IMG/VR virus record: IMGVR_UViG_3300025671_000114
Span: 1-46,614 of that record
Reading direction: 5' to 3' (one strand)
Length of the DNA: 46,614 bases
Origin: a virus
Part shown: one piece after another, positions 22,613-32,400 of the stretch
Layout of the letters: each line of letters begins with the position of its first letter
How positions within the stretch are numbered: the stretch's first letter is position 1
Made by a program: the position numbers and the translations under genes
Notes under the pieces: generated by a model
Database searches by the model: none
What the model was told of the DNA's origin: nothing
The model's input: only the letters and a program-made list of their open reading frames with translations

Positions 22613-23024
22613 CTAACTTTCCTTTTTTGAGTAACTTTTGAAGTTCGGCAGTTGATCCTACAAAAAGTGCGTTGGTGACATTACTAGGTCCTTTTTCTTT
22701 AGGATCCTCGATGTCTCTCATTTTTTTCTGTAGGTCTAATAATTTATCTGTGGCATCAGCCACACTCTTAATTAGTTGCCCAGTAACTTCATAAGCTCTC
22801 GCGGAACCCTGTTCTTGCGAGATCTCCATGATTCCATCAATGGCTTCCTGACCTTTTTCGATCAACGAATACAACTGACCTCTTGTATATTCGTAGTCTC
22901 TTTTTAGGTCTGGTTTTTCTTCTCGCTGTCTTGGGACTTGTACATCGCCGCTAACAGGGGCAATCTCACTGCCTCCGTCATCTTTAAGAATTTCAAGTGC
23001 TTTCCCGATATCATCAAACGCCAT
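22605..23024 (-). CDS. gp16: Terminase small subunit gp16
   Basis: This 139-residue protein matches the T4 gp16 pattern. A variable acidic N-terminus (1-38) is followed by a conserved helical core, DYEYTRGQLYSLIEKGQEAI, and SARAYEVTGQLIKSVADATD with LLDLQKKMRD. gp16 forms rings that recognise or regulate packaging and stimulate the gp17 ATPase. In T4 it lies next to gene 17, but here it lies behind the neck gene gp15 and 9.3 kb from gp17. It overlaps the holin-like gene by eight bases. Confidence 0.87.
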   Translation of the reverse strand: MAFDDIGKALEILKDDGGSEIAPVSGDVQVPRQREEKPDLKRDYEYTRGQLYSLIEKGQEAIDGIMEISQEQGSARAYEVTGQLIKSVADATDKLLDLQKKMRDIEDPKEKGPSNVTNALFVGSTAELQKLLKKGKLDD

Positions 23025-23039
23025 TGTTGTTCCTCAGAA

Positions 23040-24119
23040 TTAAACATCAGTTCCTTGTGAAGGCGAATAGGTCTTATAGTCTTCATAGAATGAAGTCATT
23101 TCACTAAAACCAAAGTCATCACCTGCAACAATAAGAGCATCGTCACCAGAAAGAGGGAGAGATGCATCTCTCGAGCCACTGATGAGATTTACAACAGATC
23201 CAGAAGTGTGTTCAGATACGGTTGTCTCATCAACTCCTCTGTAAACGGTGACATCGTTTCCGCTGATGGAACGGATTTGCATATTCTCATTATCAATAAC
23301 AATGTAATCATCAACGCTAAGTCCTGATGCATCATTGACTGTCATCTTTGTTTGATTTACCGTAAAGACTTTATTGATAACCGTTGTTGCGTCATCATTG
23401 TAGTCTTTAAGTGCTCTAGGAGTTGCAGCGTATCTTTGAACTCTCTTTGCGGTAACTTTGTTTGTATCATCAAACATGTCAACTTGAACTCTTTTGATAA
23501 GACCATCAGAGTTATCTGCAATCTTACCAAACAGATATGTTTTAGCGGTGAATGACAGAGTTGAAATCATTGCACGACGATTATCGAAACTTCCTTCGTA
23601 ATCATCAGTCATGTTGATGTTCTCAAGAACAATTGGAATATCTCTCTTTTCACCAATAGATGAAATGAGATTAATAGTAATATTCAATCCAGGTTGAAAA
23701 TATGGAAGAATTTGTTCCAAGATTTGCAACATGTCATCATTCAATTTTGTTGCAATGCTCAATTGAAAATTGATGTTATATGGAACAGGCATGTAAACCT
23801 TTTTAATGTTCCCTAACTCACCAGTATTGCAAGTTTTGAATGTCTGTGTAATTGAGGCTTTTCTTGTTGAATCATATGAGATACCAGTCATCTCAAACGA
23901 CATGCGAGGCAATGTAATCGCAGGTCTACCTTGAAGGTTTGGTTGTTGTTCAATCTTGGCCAAAAACTTTTGCATTGGACCATAAGCCAATGGCACTTTC
24001 ATCTTACTCTGAACATTGTCATTGTTGTCAGAGTGACGAATTTCAATTTGGTTAAAGAGAGTGCCGAAACCAATGACGGTTTTTCTCAGGATCTCGTGAT
24101 AAAAGTATTGCCCAATCAT
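23040..24119 (-). CDS. gp15: Tail sheath terminator/stabiliser gp15
   Basis: This 359-residue protein matches T4 gp15 (272 residues), the hexameric cap that locks the tail sheath and tube and joins the tail to the neck. The N-terminus MIGQYFYHEILRKTVIGFGT and the segments KKVYMPVPYNINFQLSIATK and DDMLQILEQILPYFQPGLNI are diagnostic. About 90 residues are added at the C-terminal side. Residues 255-313 form a small module, VDDYIVIDNENMQI then YRGVDETTVSEHTSG, which recurs in gp18 and both giant proteins. A CTAAATAG octamer lies 13 bases upstream of the ATG. Confidence 0.93.
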   Translation of the reverse strand: MIGQYFYHEILRKTVIGFGTLFNQIEIRHSDNNDNVQSKMKVPLAYGPMQKFLAKIEQQPNLQGRPAITLPRMSFEMTGISYDSTRKASITQTFKTCNTGELGNIKKVYMPVPYNINFQLSIATKLNDDMLQILEQILPYFQPGLNITINLISSIGEKRDIPIVLENINMTDDYEGSFDNRRAMISTLSFTAKTYLFGKIADNSDGLIKRVQVDMFDDTNKVTAKRVQRYAATPRALKDYNDDATTVINKVFTVNQTKMTVNDASGLSVDDYIVIDNENMQIRSISGNDVTVYRGVDETTVSEHTSGSVVNLISGSRDASLPLSGDDALIVAGDDFGFSEMTSFYEDYKTYSPSQGTDV

Positions 24120-24132
24120 GGTATTTTTTTAA

Positions 24133-24140
24133 CTATTTAG
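24133..24140 (-). promoter_or_regulatory. Late-promoter-like CTAAATAG over the gp14 stop
   Basis: CTAAATAG on the minus strand contains the TAA stop codon of gp14 (24139-24137). It lies 13 bases upstream of the gp15 ATG, followed by an A-rich leader. Late expression of gp15 and gp16 is the likely role. Confidence 0.5.
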
Positions 24141-25573
24141 AAAGTACCAAATGGATTGGTCTCTGTGAAGTCGAGAAGTCCATCATCGGCCTCATTTTCA
24201 ATAATAATATTCTCTGCATAATCATCATATTCATCATCGTATTGAACCGACTTAACTGCGTATCTTCCTGTAGTTCCAATACCAGGATTGCTAATCGTTG
24301 TTGCACTTCCAACAATAATTTCGCCAGTTGTGAAGTTTCCTGAAAGATTAGAAATCTTGAGAATTCTAGTATCCTTATCCCAAGACTTAACACGGGCAGT
24401 GGACAGAGAACTTTCTCCAGTAATAACTTCGTTGATAACAAAGTTTCCAGTTCCAACTCCAGAACCACCAGAAGTTGGGTCTGCAATCGTAACAGTTGGT
24501 GCCTCGGTATAACCAAATCCAGCGTTGGTAAATCTAATTGCAGATACAGTACCAGAGGCACTTAAAAGGGCAACAGCCGTTGCATTTGCAGTAGAAAGAC
24601 CTGATGGAGATGTGGAGATGGATACAACTGGTACGGTTGAATATTGAGATCCACCTTCCGTAATGGCATCAATGAAGACCACACCCGTGGTTCCAATACC
24701 TGTTCTAGCAGACGCCCCTGACCCTCCAGCACCACTGAAAGTAACTGTTGGTGGTTGTGTATAGCCAAAACCAGGATTTGTAATTAAGACCTGTTTTATG
24801 GAGAATGTTGTAGATCCTGATCCCGTGTTACTTGTAGTAATAGCTACAGCAGTTGCATGAGATGAACCATTACCATTCGGTGAAGTTGAGATCGAAACTA
24901 CTGGAGCACTAGTATATCCATATCCATCATTAATCAATGTAATTTGATTAACTGCGCCTGTGAAAATGCCTGCACGGGCCGTGGCAGTAACACCAACACC
25001 CGCGAGAGTAAGAGTTGCAATATATCCAATATCCTCTACATTATTATCAATCTCTTCAATACTTGTGTCAATGACTTCATCCTCATATTCAAATAACTCA
25101 CATGTAAGTTGATACATGTAAAGTTTGCCAAGTTGATAGAATGGGTTTTCGTGTTCTACAAACTTGATTTCAAAAAGACTATCTGACAGTGGGAAGTAGA
25201 TTAGATCTCCCTCTTTTGGTCTTTTTACTAACAATTCTTGTGTTGGGTTTGCGTCGTAAAAAGGAGTTAGAAAATCCTCATATCTCTCTTTAGAAATGAC
25301 TAAAGTAAGTTCATCGGTGGTTCTAATACCGAACTTAGTCATCAGGTCTCCAGATCCTTGGAAACCCTCATAGTTTTGAATATAAGCTTCGATTACATAG
25401 TTATCATCAAATCTTGCCAAGACATTTTCTTTCATTATTGTCTTGGTGCCCAAGAATTTTCTGGGCATATAATAAACATCAACCCCATACATCCTCAACT
25501 GTTCGTTGATGAGGTCTTGAACTAATCTTTGTTCTCCAGGAGAACCTTGTAGGAAAAATGGATTTAAAGCCAT
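24137..25573 (-). CDS. gp14: Neck protein gp14 with repeat insertion
   Basis: This 478-residue protein matches T4 gp14 (256), which with gp13 closes the packaged head and forms the neck that receives the tail. Gp14 sequence is visible at 1-170 (MALNPFFLQGSPGEQRLVQD, then ERYEDFLTPF and FYQLGKLYMYQLTCELFEYE) and at the end (ENIIIENEADDGLLDFTETN). Between them lie about 250 extra residues with four copies of a GxGYTxxPxVxI unit, near 217, 268, 308 and 352. The inserted part is low in charge and probably forms surface beta repeats. The ATG shares a base with the gp13 stop (TAATG). Confidence 0.93.
   Translation of the reverse strand: MALNPFFLQGSPGEQRLVQDLINEQLRMYGVDVYYMPRKFLGTKTIMKENVLARFDDNYVIEAYIQNYEGFQGSGDLMTKFGIRTTDELTLVISKERYEDFLTPFYDANPTQELLVKRPKEGDLIYFPLSDSLFEIKFVEHENPFYQLGKLYMYQLTCELFEYEDEVIDTSIEEIDNNVEDIGYIATLTLAGVGVTATARAGIFTGAVNQITLINDGYGYTSAPVVSISTSPNGNGSSHATAVAITTSNTGSGSTTFSIKQVLITNPGFGYTQPPTVTFSGAGGSGASARTGIGTTGVVFIDAITEGGSQYSTVPVVSISTSPSGLSTANATAVALLSASGTVSAIRFTNAGFGYTEAPTVTIADPTSGGSGVGTGNFVINEVITGESSLSTARVKSWDKDTRILKISNLSGNFTTGEIIVGSATTISNPGIGTTGRYAVKSVQYDDEYDDYAENIIIENEADDGLLDFTETNPFGTF
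24488..24922 (-). repeat. Four tandem GxGYxxxPxV protein repeats within gp14
   Basis: The gp14 insertion (residues 218-362) contains four units with cores GYGYTSAPVVSI, GFGYTQPPTVTF, GSQYSTVPVVSI and GFGYTEAPTVTI, spaced about 40-51 residues apart. The protein unit is repeated rather than the exact DNA. Related units appear in gp8 and the two giant proteins. Confidence 0.85.
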
Positions 25574-26700
25574 TAGCCGATCATATCCAGTGGGGGAACT
25601 TCATAATCAAAAGTCATCCTCTGTCGAATTTCTGCCAACTCTCTAAGGGCATCTTCGTAGATTTGACGACCGTTTAGTTCAATACCCCCAGGAAGTTTAA
25701 CACCTGTGTACTTACTCATATTTTGACCCCACTGTTTTTTAATCAAGGCAGTGAGATACCTCTTTAAGAAACTGTCGTTATAGACCATTTCATTTTCAGA
25801 TGGATCCAATACACGGAAACAATCAATTACAACATACTCATTAGATGAAACACCCTTCCAATCTAGATCGAGATACAATCTATTTCCTCTCTTATTGTAT
25901 CTAATCTTTTTGTCTGGGCTTATCAGGAATTGAATTGTTTCCAGATATTCTTTAGTCATTGAATATGTCAACATCTCAATGGAACTAAAGTTATAAACAT
26001 CATTCAGGAAGATCTGGTAAGAAATACTGAACATGTTTTGGGTAATGGTATTGTCATCAAAACGGAAAATACCATTAATACCGATAATATGATCGGGAAT
26101 TTCAATATAGTTTCTTGCTTCAGTAAACTCCGTCTTTGTTGTAATGTAGTGAGTAGATCCAACACCAACAGCCGTAAATGTTACAGCTATACCACTTGAT
26201 GCATTTGATTTTGATGTTGCCAGTCTAATTTGATTTGTATTATCTGCAATCGCATAGTATTGAACACTGCTGGTTGATATACCAAGGAACGATGTAGTTC
26301 CAACACCAGCAACAGATGTGGTTACAATACCAATTGATGTGTGTCCAGTTCCTGCAAAACTATAATACACTGGAGATCCAGTGATCAAACCATGATTTGC
26401 AATGGTGATATTATCTGCACTAATACTTACGACCGAAGATCTTTCCCCATTAAAAACCTGAGAGGAAAATCCTACTGTTGATACTGTATTACTTCTTGCT
26501 TCATCAATGTCATCTTGACTGATCTGGTGTTTGAGATACATTCTCTCAACACCGTCAAAATGTCTTTCATGAAAATACTGAATGGCATCATCGACAAGAT
26601 CTTCAATTTGATCTTCATCGACATTAATTTCCAAAACAGGCTCGCCCAGCTGTCTTAGGCAATAATCAATGAGTTCTTGTCTACTGCTAGGCTTTGCCAT
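25573..26700 (-). CDS. gp13: Neck protein gp13 with inserted beta module
   Basis: This 375-residue protein matches T4 gp13 (309), which binds the portal after packaging. The N-terminus RQELIDYCLRQLGEPVLEIN and the later segments RNYIEIPDHIIGINGIFRFD, YLETIQFLISPDKKIRYNKR and KQWGQNMSKYTGVKLPGGIE are diagnostic. Residues about 70-188 are an insertion: ITIANHGLITGSPVYY, then YYAIADNTNQIRLATS. They match a module repeated in the giant protein at 38672-46614. gp13, gp14, gp15 and gp16 follow in T4-like order. A CTAAATAG octamer lies 21 bases upstream. Confidence 0.93.
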   Translation of the reverse strand: MAKPSSRQELIDYCLRQLGEPVLEINVDEDQIEDLVDDAIQYFHERHFDGVERMYLKHQISQDDIDEARSNTVSTVGFSSQVFNGERSSVVSISADNITIANHGLITGSPVYYSFAGTGHTSIGIVTTSVAGVGTTSFLGISTSSVQYYAIADNTNQIRLATSKSNASSGIAVTFTAVGVGSTHYITTKTEFTEARNYIEIPDHIIGINGIFRFDDNTITQNMFSISYQIFLNDVYNFSSIEMLTYSMTKEYLETIQFLISPDKKIRYNKRGNRLYLDLDWKGVSSNEYVVIDCFRVLDPSENEMVYNDSFLKRYLTALIKKQWGQNMSKYTGVKLPGGIELNGRQIYEDALRELAEIRQRMTFDYEVPPLDMIG

Positions 26701-26721
26701 GAATATACAACTAGCTTCCTA

Positions 26722-26729
26722 CTATTTAG
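26722..26729 (-). promoter_or_regulatory. Late-promoter-like CTAAATAG before gp13
   Basis: CTAAATAG on the minus strand ends in the TAG stop codon of the 71-residue gene and lies 21 bases before the gp13 ATG. It is the same octamer as that before gp15. Confidence 0.5.
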
Positions 26730-26937
26730 TGGTCGATTTTCTAGTGGTAGTTGAAGAACCCCACTCATTAGATTCTTCTTTTAATTTTTCATGTTCATTT
26801 TGTAGTTTGACATAATCTTGACGAAGACTTATGTATTTGGCCTCCGTCAAGATTACTTGTTTTTGTAATTCAATTACTTTATTCAGTGCGAGTTCGATAA
26901 CGATATTCGCATCAATATTAGAATGTTCCACAGTCAA
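26722..26937 (-). CDS. 71-residue coiled-coil protein next to gp13
   Basis: After a short N-terminus this protein is one continuous helix with heptad-like Leu/Ile/Val spacing (about 12-58, IELALNKVIELQKQVILTEA...). It ends in a polar Ser/Thr/Lys tail. The start is uncertain: TTG at 26937 or GTG at 26931, both within the end of the upstream fibre gene. No ATG exists before the helix. Small coiled-coil proteins beside fibre genes may act as fibre assembly chaperones. That role is an inference from position. Confidence 0.7.
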   Translation of the reverse strand: MTVEHSNIDANIVIELALNKVIELQKQVILTEAKYISLRQDYVKLQNEHEKLKEESNEWGSSTTTRKSTTK

Positions 26938-28687
26938 TAGTATCCGTCCATGAAGGAACGCCAGAAGCGTTCGTTGTCAAAATAAAGTTGGAAGTTTGAA
27001 TTCCGGCCGAAGGTGTTGCGGTTGATTGCAACTGGCCACTTGCATCAAAGTATGCAGCGCCGTTCGTGTTTGTCCCTGCAGAGAGGAACAGAGTTGCAAC
27101 AGTAGAGACACCAGTTACTCTCAGGTTTGTGAAGGTAACATCACCAGCATCAATGCGACCGTTATTAATTGTGGTGCCACCACCAGTTAATTCATTGAAG
27201 TTAAGTGTGGTAAATGTGGCAGCCGCAGAAGATGCAGCACCAATTACAGTTCCATCAATATTACCACCGTTAATATCGGCGGTTGCGATTGTACCTGTAC
27301 CTGTTACATTCAGTGTATTTATTGTTGCCGCTGCAGATACATTGACATCATCAAGTTCTGCAAGACCATCAACAAACAGATTTTGCCATTCTCTAGATGC
27401 ATTACCCAGATCAAAAGTTCCATCGGCATTTGGTAACCAGTCTTGGTTTACTTCGAAACCACTTTGACCAAGACTCCAGAAGATAGTTTTGTCGCCATCA
27501 CTTCCTGCATGAACAAAGAAACCACCACCATTAGCAGTCGTGTTTGAAGCGGTTGATGTTGACGCAACACCGATAGTCTTGTCTTGGACATCAAGTCTTT
27601 CGACGTTGATGATTGTTTCTGTTCCTTCAACGGTTAAATTACCAAGAACAAGAAGATTATTGGTAACCGTGAGACCTCCACCAACGATAACATCGTCTGG
27701 AAGGCTTATTGTGACGGTATTATCCGTAACCGCAGTTACAATCTCATCAGTCGTACCTGAGAATGTTAATGTGTCGGTAAGAAGCTCTACAGTATCTGTA
27801 CCAGTATCACCAGCAATATCAAGAGATGATGAAGATGATTGGAAACTAATTACTCCATTACCATCAGTTGTTAAAACTTGACTGGCACTTCCATCAGTCG
27901 AAGGGAAGGTGTACGCGGACGCACCAGAGCCCATGGTTAGAGCACTTGTAAAGGTGGCTGCAGTGCCTACAAGATTTGTAATAGAAGCTCTGGTTGCACT
28001 TAAAAGACCACTGAATGTTGATGCGGCAGATACCGTTATATCATCAAAAATTGCCTGACCATCAACATCGATGGTTCCACCAAAGACAACATTGTTGTTG
28101 AATGTGGAGACGCCAGTAACGTTTACACCGTTTGAACTGACAACAAGACCGGCACCACCAGAAACATCAGCGCCACCATTCGCATCAATAGCGCCAGTAA
28201 AAGTTGAGATTCCAGTGACTAAAAGTTTTCTGTTGAGAGTTACGTCTGTATTAAATCCAGTTCTTGAATTTATCGTTAACGTATCAGTATGGTCATCGCC
28301 AATGGTAACATTACCATTAAGAAAGAGACCTTGAGAGAAGGTTGCAACACCAGTAACATTAAGGTTTGAAGTTACTGTGTCAGTAAATGATGTTCTAGTT
28401 GCAGTCAAAATACCTGCAACACTCCATCCGTTAATCGCACCACTGTTGTCAACAATTGCAACAGACGAATTAATAAGTTCCCCATGGACATGATCCATGA
28501 GTTTGTAAGTATATTCTCCACCAATCTCTACTGGATTACCAGAGGCATTACCAACAAAAAGGCGGCCCGCTTTATTTGCCGAAGTTCCTGCTGTGCCTTG
28601 TTCAACCGTTACTGCAAGTTCCCCATATTCAAGAGAACTAGGAGCAGTTGCACCAGTAGATCTAAAGATCTTAATAGTACTGGCCAT
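26918..28687 (-). CDS. Fibre-like virion structural protein
   Basis: This 589-residue protein has a conserved N-terminal segment (MASTIKIFRSTGATAPSSLE, then YGELAVTVEQG and GRLFVGNASG). This is typical of phage fibre proteins that attach by this end. The remainder is a repetitive beta region with many copies of a VTGVSTF or NVTGVATFS unit and Thr/Asn/Gly-rich strands. Near 385-425 lies a conserved WSLGQSGFEVNQDWLPNADG stretch, followed by DLGNASREWQNLFVDG, which resembles the fibre tip of other cyanophages. It begins at an ATG joined to the previous stop as TAATG. Host receptor binding is the probable role. Confidence 0.82.
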   Translation of the reverse strand: MASTIKIFRSTGATAPSSLEYGELAVTVEQGTAGTSANKAGRLFVGNASGNPVEIGGEYTYKLMDHVHGELINSSVAIVDNSGAINGWSVAGILTATRTSFTDTVTSNLNVTGVATFSQGLFLNGNVTIGDDHTDTLTINSRTGFNTDVTLNRKLLVTGISTFTGAIDANGGADVSGGAGLVVSSNGVNVTGVSTFNNNVVFGGTIDVDGQAIFDDITVSAASTFSGLLSATRASITNLVGTAATFTSALTMGSGASAYTFPSTDGSASQVLTTDGNGVISFQSSSSSLDIAGDTGTDTVELLTDTLTFSGTTDEIVTAVTDNTVTISLPDDVIVGGGLTVTNNLLVLGNLTVEGTETIINVERLDVQDKTIGVASTSTASNTTANGGGFFVHAGSDGDKTIFWSLGQSGFEVNQDWLPNADGTFDLGNASREWQNLFVDGLAELDDVNVSAAATINTLNVTGTGTIATADINGGNIDGTVIGAASSAAATFTTLNFNELTGGGTTINNGRIDAGDVTFTNLRVTGVSTVATLFLSAGTNTNGAAYFDASGQLQSTATPSAGIQTSNFILTTNASGVPSWTDTIDCGTF

Positions 28688-28914
28688 TAGAATGAGCCTC
28701 CGTTAATGTCTAAGTTTTTTGAGTTTCCAGTGGTTAGCGTATTACTAGCTACCCATTGTGATGTGTTTGCGTCATAGACTAAAACAGAACCATTCGTAAC
28801 TGCACTAACGTCAGTATCACTCAAGCCACTTAGTGTTCCACCAGCTGCTCCAGCTGATGTAGATGCAACTTTAATTGCAGATTGTTGACCAATGCGAACT
28901 TTAATTTCAGACAC
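28687..28914 (-). CDS. 75-residue fibre-associated protein
   Basis: This small protein has the phage fibre motif LSGLSDTDVSAVTNGSVLVY followed by DANTSQWVASN, which usually begins beta-repeat domains in fibre proteins. The start is a GTG at 28914, since no in-frame ATG precedes the conserved part. The gene ends in TAATG with the 589-residue fibre gene. It may be an adaptor or a split part of a fibre. Confidence 0.75.
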   Translation of the reverse strand: MSEIKVRIGQQSAIKVASTSAGAAGGTLSGLSDTDVSAVTNGSVLVYDANTSQWVASNTLTTGNSKNLDINGGSF

Positions 28915-28918
28915 TTGG

Positions 28919-29260
28919 TTACTCCCTTGTCACACCTTCTCGTACTAAAACAGATCCTTCAACAACCCTTTCCTTATTCCCATCGGAATCGGTTAAAATT
29001 ACATCGTAAAGATAACGACCTGGTTTTATTCTTTTGGTTGTGGTGTCGCTCAAAGTTAATTTGAGAGCACCATTCGTTCTATCTGGGAAAGATACAGTAA
29101 AACTATAAGATTTACTGCTAGAAGAATGTTTACGAAGTTGTGCCGAACCCGTATACCCTGTCAAATTAGAAACACTATTTGTAGTGCTATTTTCTAAATT
29201 GAATGTTTGAGAAAAATCGACACCTTGATCGACCACCAAATTTACAACATATACAGCCAT
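28919..29260 (-). CDS. 113-residue beta-sandwich virion-type protein
   Basis: The pattern VDQGVDFSQTFNLE, LTGYTGSAQLRKH, LKLTLSDTTTKRIKPGRYLY and DVILTDSDGNKERVVEGSVL is a small phage domain. It is seen in baseplate upper/fibre-attachment proteins and often precedes a receptor-binding region. The protein contains only this domain. A TATAAATA octamer lies 26 bases upstream, so the fibre cluster probably starts late transcription here. Attachment of a fibre to the baseplate is plausible but inferred. Confidence 0.75.
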   Translation of the reverse strand: MAVYVVNLVVDQGVDFSQTFNLENSTTNSVSNLTGYTGSAQLRKHSSSSKSYSFTVSFPDRTNGALKLTLSDTTTKRIKPGRYLYDVILTDSDGNKERVVEGSVLVREGVTRE

Positions 29261-29285
29261 TCTTTAGAGTTAGTTCTTCTAGATG

Positions 29286-29293
29286 TATTTATA
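29286..29293 (-). promoter_or_regulatory. Late promoter-like TATAAATA before the fibre cluster
   Basis: A perfect octamer on the minus strand, one base after the TAA stop of the 67-residue gene and 26 bases before the 113-residue gene's ATG. Confidence 0.68.
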
Positions 29294-29294
29294 A

Positions 29295-29498
29295 TTAGAG
29301 TTTATCAAGTAACTTATGTAGTAGAGATTTGATCTCACCAATTTCATTTTCCATATTGTCAAGTCTCTGTTTTTCGTTCAGTTTCTCCTCTCTCATTTTG
29401 AGATAATCTTGATATGCGGTTTTGTTGGTATTAATCACCGCGTTGGTCTCCAGATCTCTAATGAGATCTGAATGACCTTCAACTTTTTTATACTCCAT
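29295..29498 (-). CDS. 67-residue coiled-coil protein
   Basis: The N-terminus MEYKKVEGHSDLIRDLETNA with VINTNKTAYQDYLKMR is a small conserved phage segment. The C-terminal half (about 33-67) is a charged helix with heptad-like hydrophobics (MENEIGEIKSLLHKLLDKL). The ATG shares a base with the stop of the giant DUF4815 gene (TAATG). It is found beside baseplate genes in this type of phage, but I cannot give a role. Confidence 0.78.
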   Translation of the reverse strand: MEYKKVEGHSDLIRDLETNAVINTNKTAYQDYLKMREEKLNEKQRLDNMENEIGEIKSLLHKLLDKL

Positions 29499-32400
29499 TA
29501 TGCAAACGCGATTGCTCTAAAGTCTCTAAGTTTTGGTGCATATGCTTGGTTTGTACCAGTCATAATTACCTTGATTTCAAATCCAACAAATTCTGGCAGA
29601 TTACTTGCAGTAAACTGATACTCACGGAAATCATCTGGATTGTTCGAAGCAGGTACAAGTCTGTCTGGTCTACCATTATTGAGTTTTGGATCAATAACCT
29701 GGTCACCAAATCCATCACCCGTCGTGTCGGTCATATTGTCATATCCAGGGAACAACTCAAACTGAGCTTCCTGTGCGAGTGTATCTACTCTAAACAATCG
29801 ATAGAGAACTCTAAAATCACTTGAAGGATGACGATAACCCGCAAATTTGACTTGCAAGAGTGTGGCTGGATTTTCAAGATTTACTCTCTTAGTGATGTAA
29901 ACCGCCGCATTTGGATCACCAAATCTTTGATTTACTCTGTCATCGTCTGGGTAATTTGTAATCCTTTGGTCCAGTCTGTTTGTTGTTGTAATAACAGAAA
30001 GTCTGTCAATATCAATTACAGGAGAAACATTTTGATCTTCGGTATTGAAGACCAGTTCCATAGTAAAGGACTTACTACCAGGAAGTGATGTCAGTTGATT
30101 CTGTTCGTTAATCTTAGAAGCAACAATTCTAGGTGAAGTGAAGTAGTTTACCCCATTGAGACTTACATTCTCAAATCCTTGATCTTGGAATGAAGTTTCA
30201 CTTCCATCAACACTTGTTCCAGAAACTGTTCTAACTCTTCCACTCAGAGAAGTGTCTCTTGGTGTTAAGAACTCCACGAGAGGAGTTACAGCTTCAAATT
30301 GAATGTTTTGAGTTGCCTTAGCTCTAGAGCCACCTGTGATTTCGGTTTCGGCAATTTTTAACTTGCGGAAACTATTTGTTCCATCTCTAACTGTTCCGAC
30401 ACCACTAGAAGATGTATCAACCTTAATGAAGTAACTATCGAGAGTGATTTCATTAGAATTATTAACATCAGCAAACGAATGCGTCTTGTTAATTCTTCTT
30501 AGAGAAACACCAGAAGTTTCATACTTTTGAACGATGTCACCAACTCTGTGGGTCTCCGCAACAGTATTATCAATTCCTCTAGAAACACCTGTGAGTAACT
30601 GAGGTGTAGTAGCTCCATTTACTCCAGTGTATGAGAGAATTTCATTATTGATCTTCACATAACCTGGGTTTGTAGATGAAACTCCGATATTCTCAAAACT
30701 AGAGAATACTGATACGGATCCAACACTCAAATCTGCGGTTGATGTATTGGAGTATTGTGCAGAAACAGTAGTCGTGGTTGTTACTCCAGTTACACCAGAG
30801 ATTGTAACTCTGTTATTTCTGGCGTGCATACCATGGTTTCTATGATTAACCTTAACATGCAGACCATCCTTATAAGTTTCTGTGTTATTGATGGCCGAAG
30901 GTTGCGAACCAGGCAATGTTGATGCGATGCCAACTGCATTCACTGTCATCAGTTCTGAGGATGTAGTGAATTCACCCTGAACCTTATCAAGAATGACGCT
31001 ATTTGTTGCCGAAATAATACCTACATTGAATCTAGTTCCAGTTCCAGTCTCACCAAGAGTGCATCCCAGAACATCACCAACAGCGTATCCAGATCCACCA
31101 CTAGTTACAGTTACAACACCAATAGAACCACTAGCAACTTGAATATTTGCAATTGCACCAGATCCATTACCAGTGATACTCGTCAAAGCAATACCAGTAT
31201 ATGTGAAGTTGGATGCGGAAGGTGTTAGACCAGTTCCAACTCTGTTGGTTGTAATTCCACCAGCTTCCGTTGCACTTGTATTGATCTTGATTGCACCAAG
31301 AGACTTAACAAGATTTCCTTCGGCCGTTCTATTGCCAACCTGAGTAAACTTAGATCCAACACTAAAGTCTCTGGTAACAACGGTGCTACCAAACCCAACG
31401 TTGATTTCATGAGAATAGAACTCAAGAGGTTGTGGTCTTAATCTGGCAGTTTCAAACTTACCAACGCCAAGTTCTGGGTTATAGAGTTTGAGAGTTCCAG
31501 GGCCAGGGACGAAAGAACACTTGTTAAGAGTGAACTTAAGATCTTCAAGTTGACTTGGATCCCAAGTTGAACCATTTTGTGATTTAAACAATGAACCCAT
31601 ATAAGGTTGTTGAGAAACAATAGTTCTCTCACTTTCAGGAAGACTGACTGTAGACAGGTCCTCTTCACCCATTCTGGAGATATAAACCCTATAGTTATTA
31701 GATGCGGAAAGAAGAACAAGTGCGTATTCTTTCTTACCAGCAAGATAAACAGGAGATGGGAAAGTAAATCTTGTGGCTACCGTCCCATCCTCAGAAACAC
31801 TGATCTGGGATGGTTCATAAACAACTTCACCAAAAGGAACAATCGTATTTGTAGGCAGACCAGTTTGCATTGTTCTGATCTGCAGAGTTACAGGAATATT
31901 TGCATCTTTTGATTGGAAGAAGATATCACAAGAAGAAACAAATACACCGTTATCATCGACAACTTCAAATGATTCTGCAAGAGGATCGTACCACTGGTTC
32001 TGTGCAACGGTTCTCTCTTCAAATGATTGAGTTTGAACCGTTCTAGTAACAGTTTGATTGGTTACTGTGCTATCGGAGACCGTTTCTCTCTGAATGTCAA
32101 CATTTCTAATACCAACCACATCTTCCTGAGTAGTATCAAGAGCACCTTCTGCGCGGAAAGAAGTTTCTGCAGTTGAAGGATTATCACTTGGGCTGAGTGA
32201 GTTAACTGGACTACTTGTAATTCTGAAGGTCTTAGTGCCCGTTGTAAATTGTGGAGTCGTTGGTAATGTTGAATTAGGAATGAACAGAGTTCCAATCAAG
32301 GCACCTTTTTCGTCACTAATCAACCTTAGATCCGTTACAGTTGCTTCAGCACCACTTGTTTGTCCAACAAGTCTCATATTTGTTGCAACATAACCAGTAA

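Noticed and set aside
24121-24130. T-run near the gp15 start as a terminator
   Set aside because: It has no stem-loop on either side; it is the A-rich leader of gp15.
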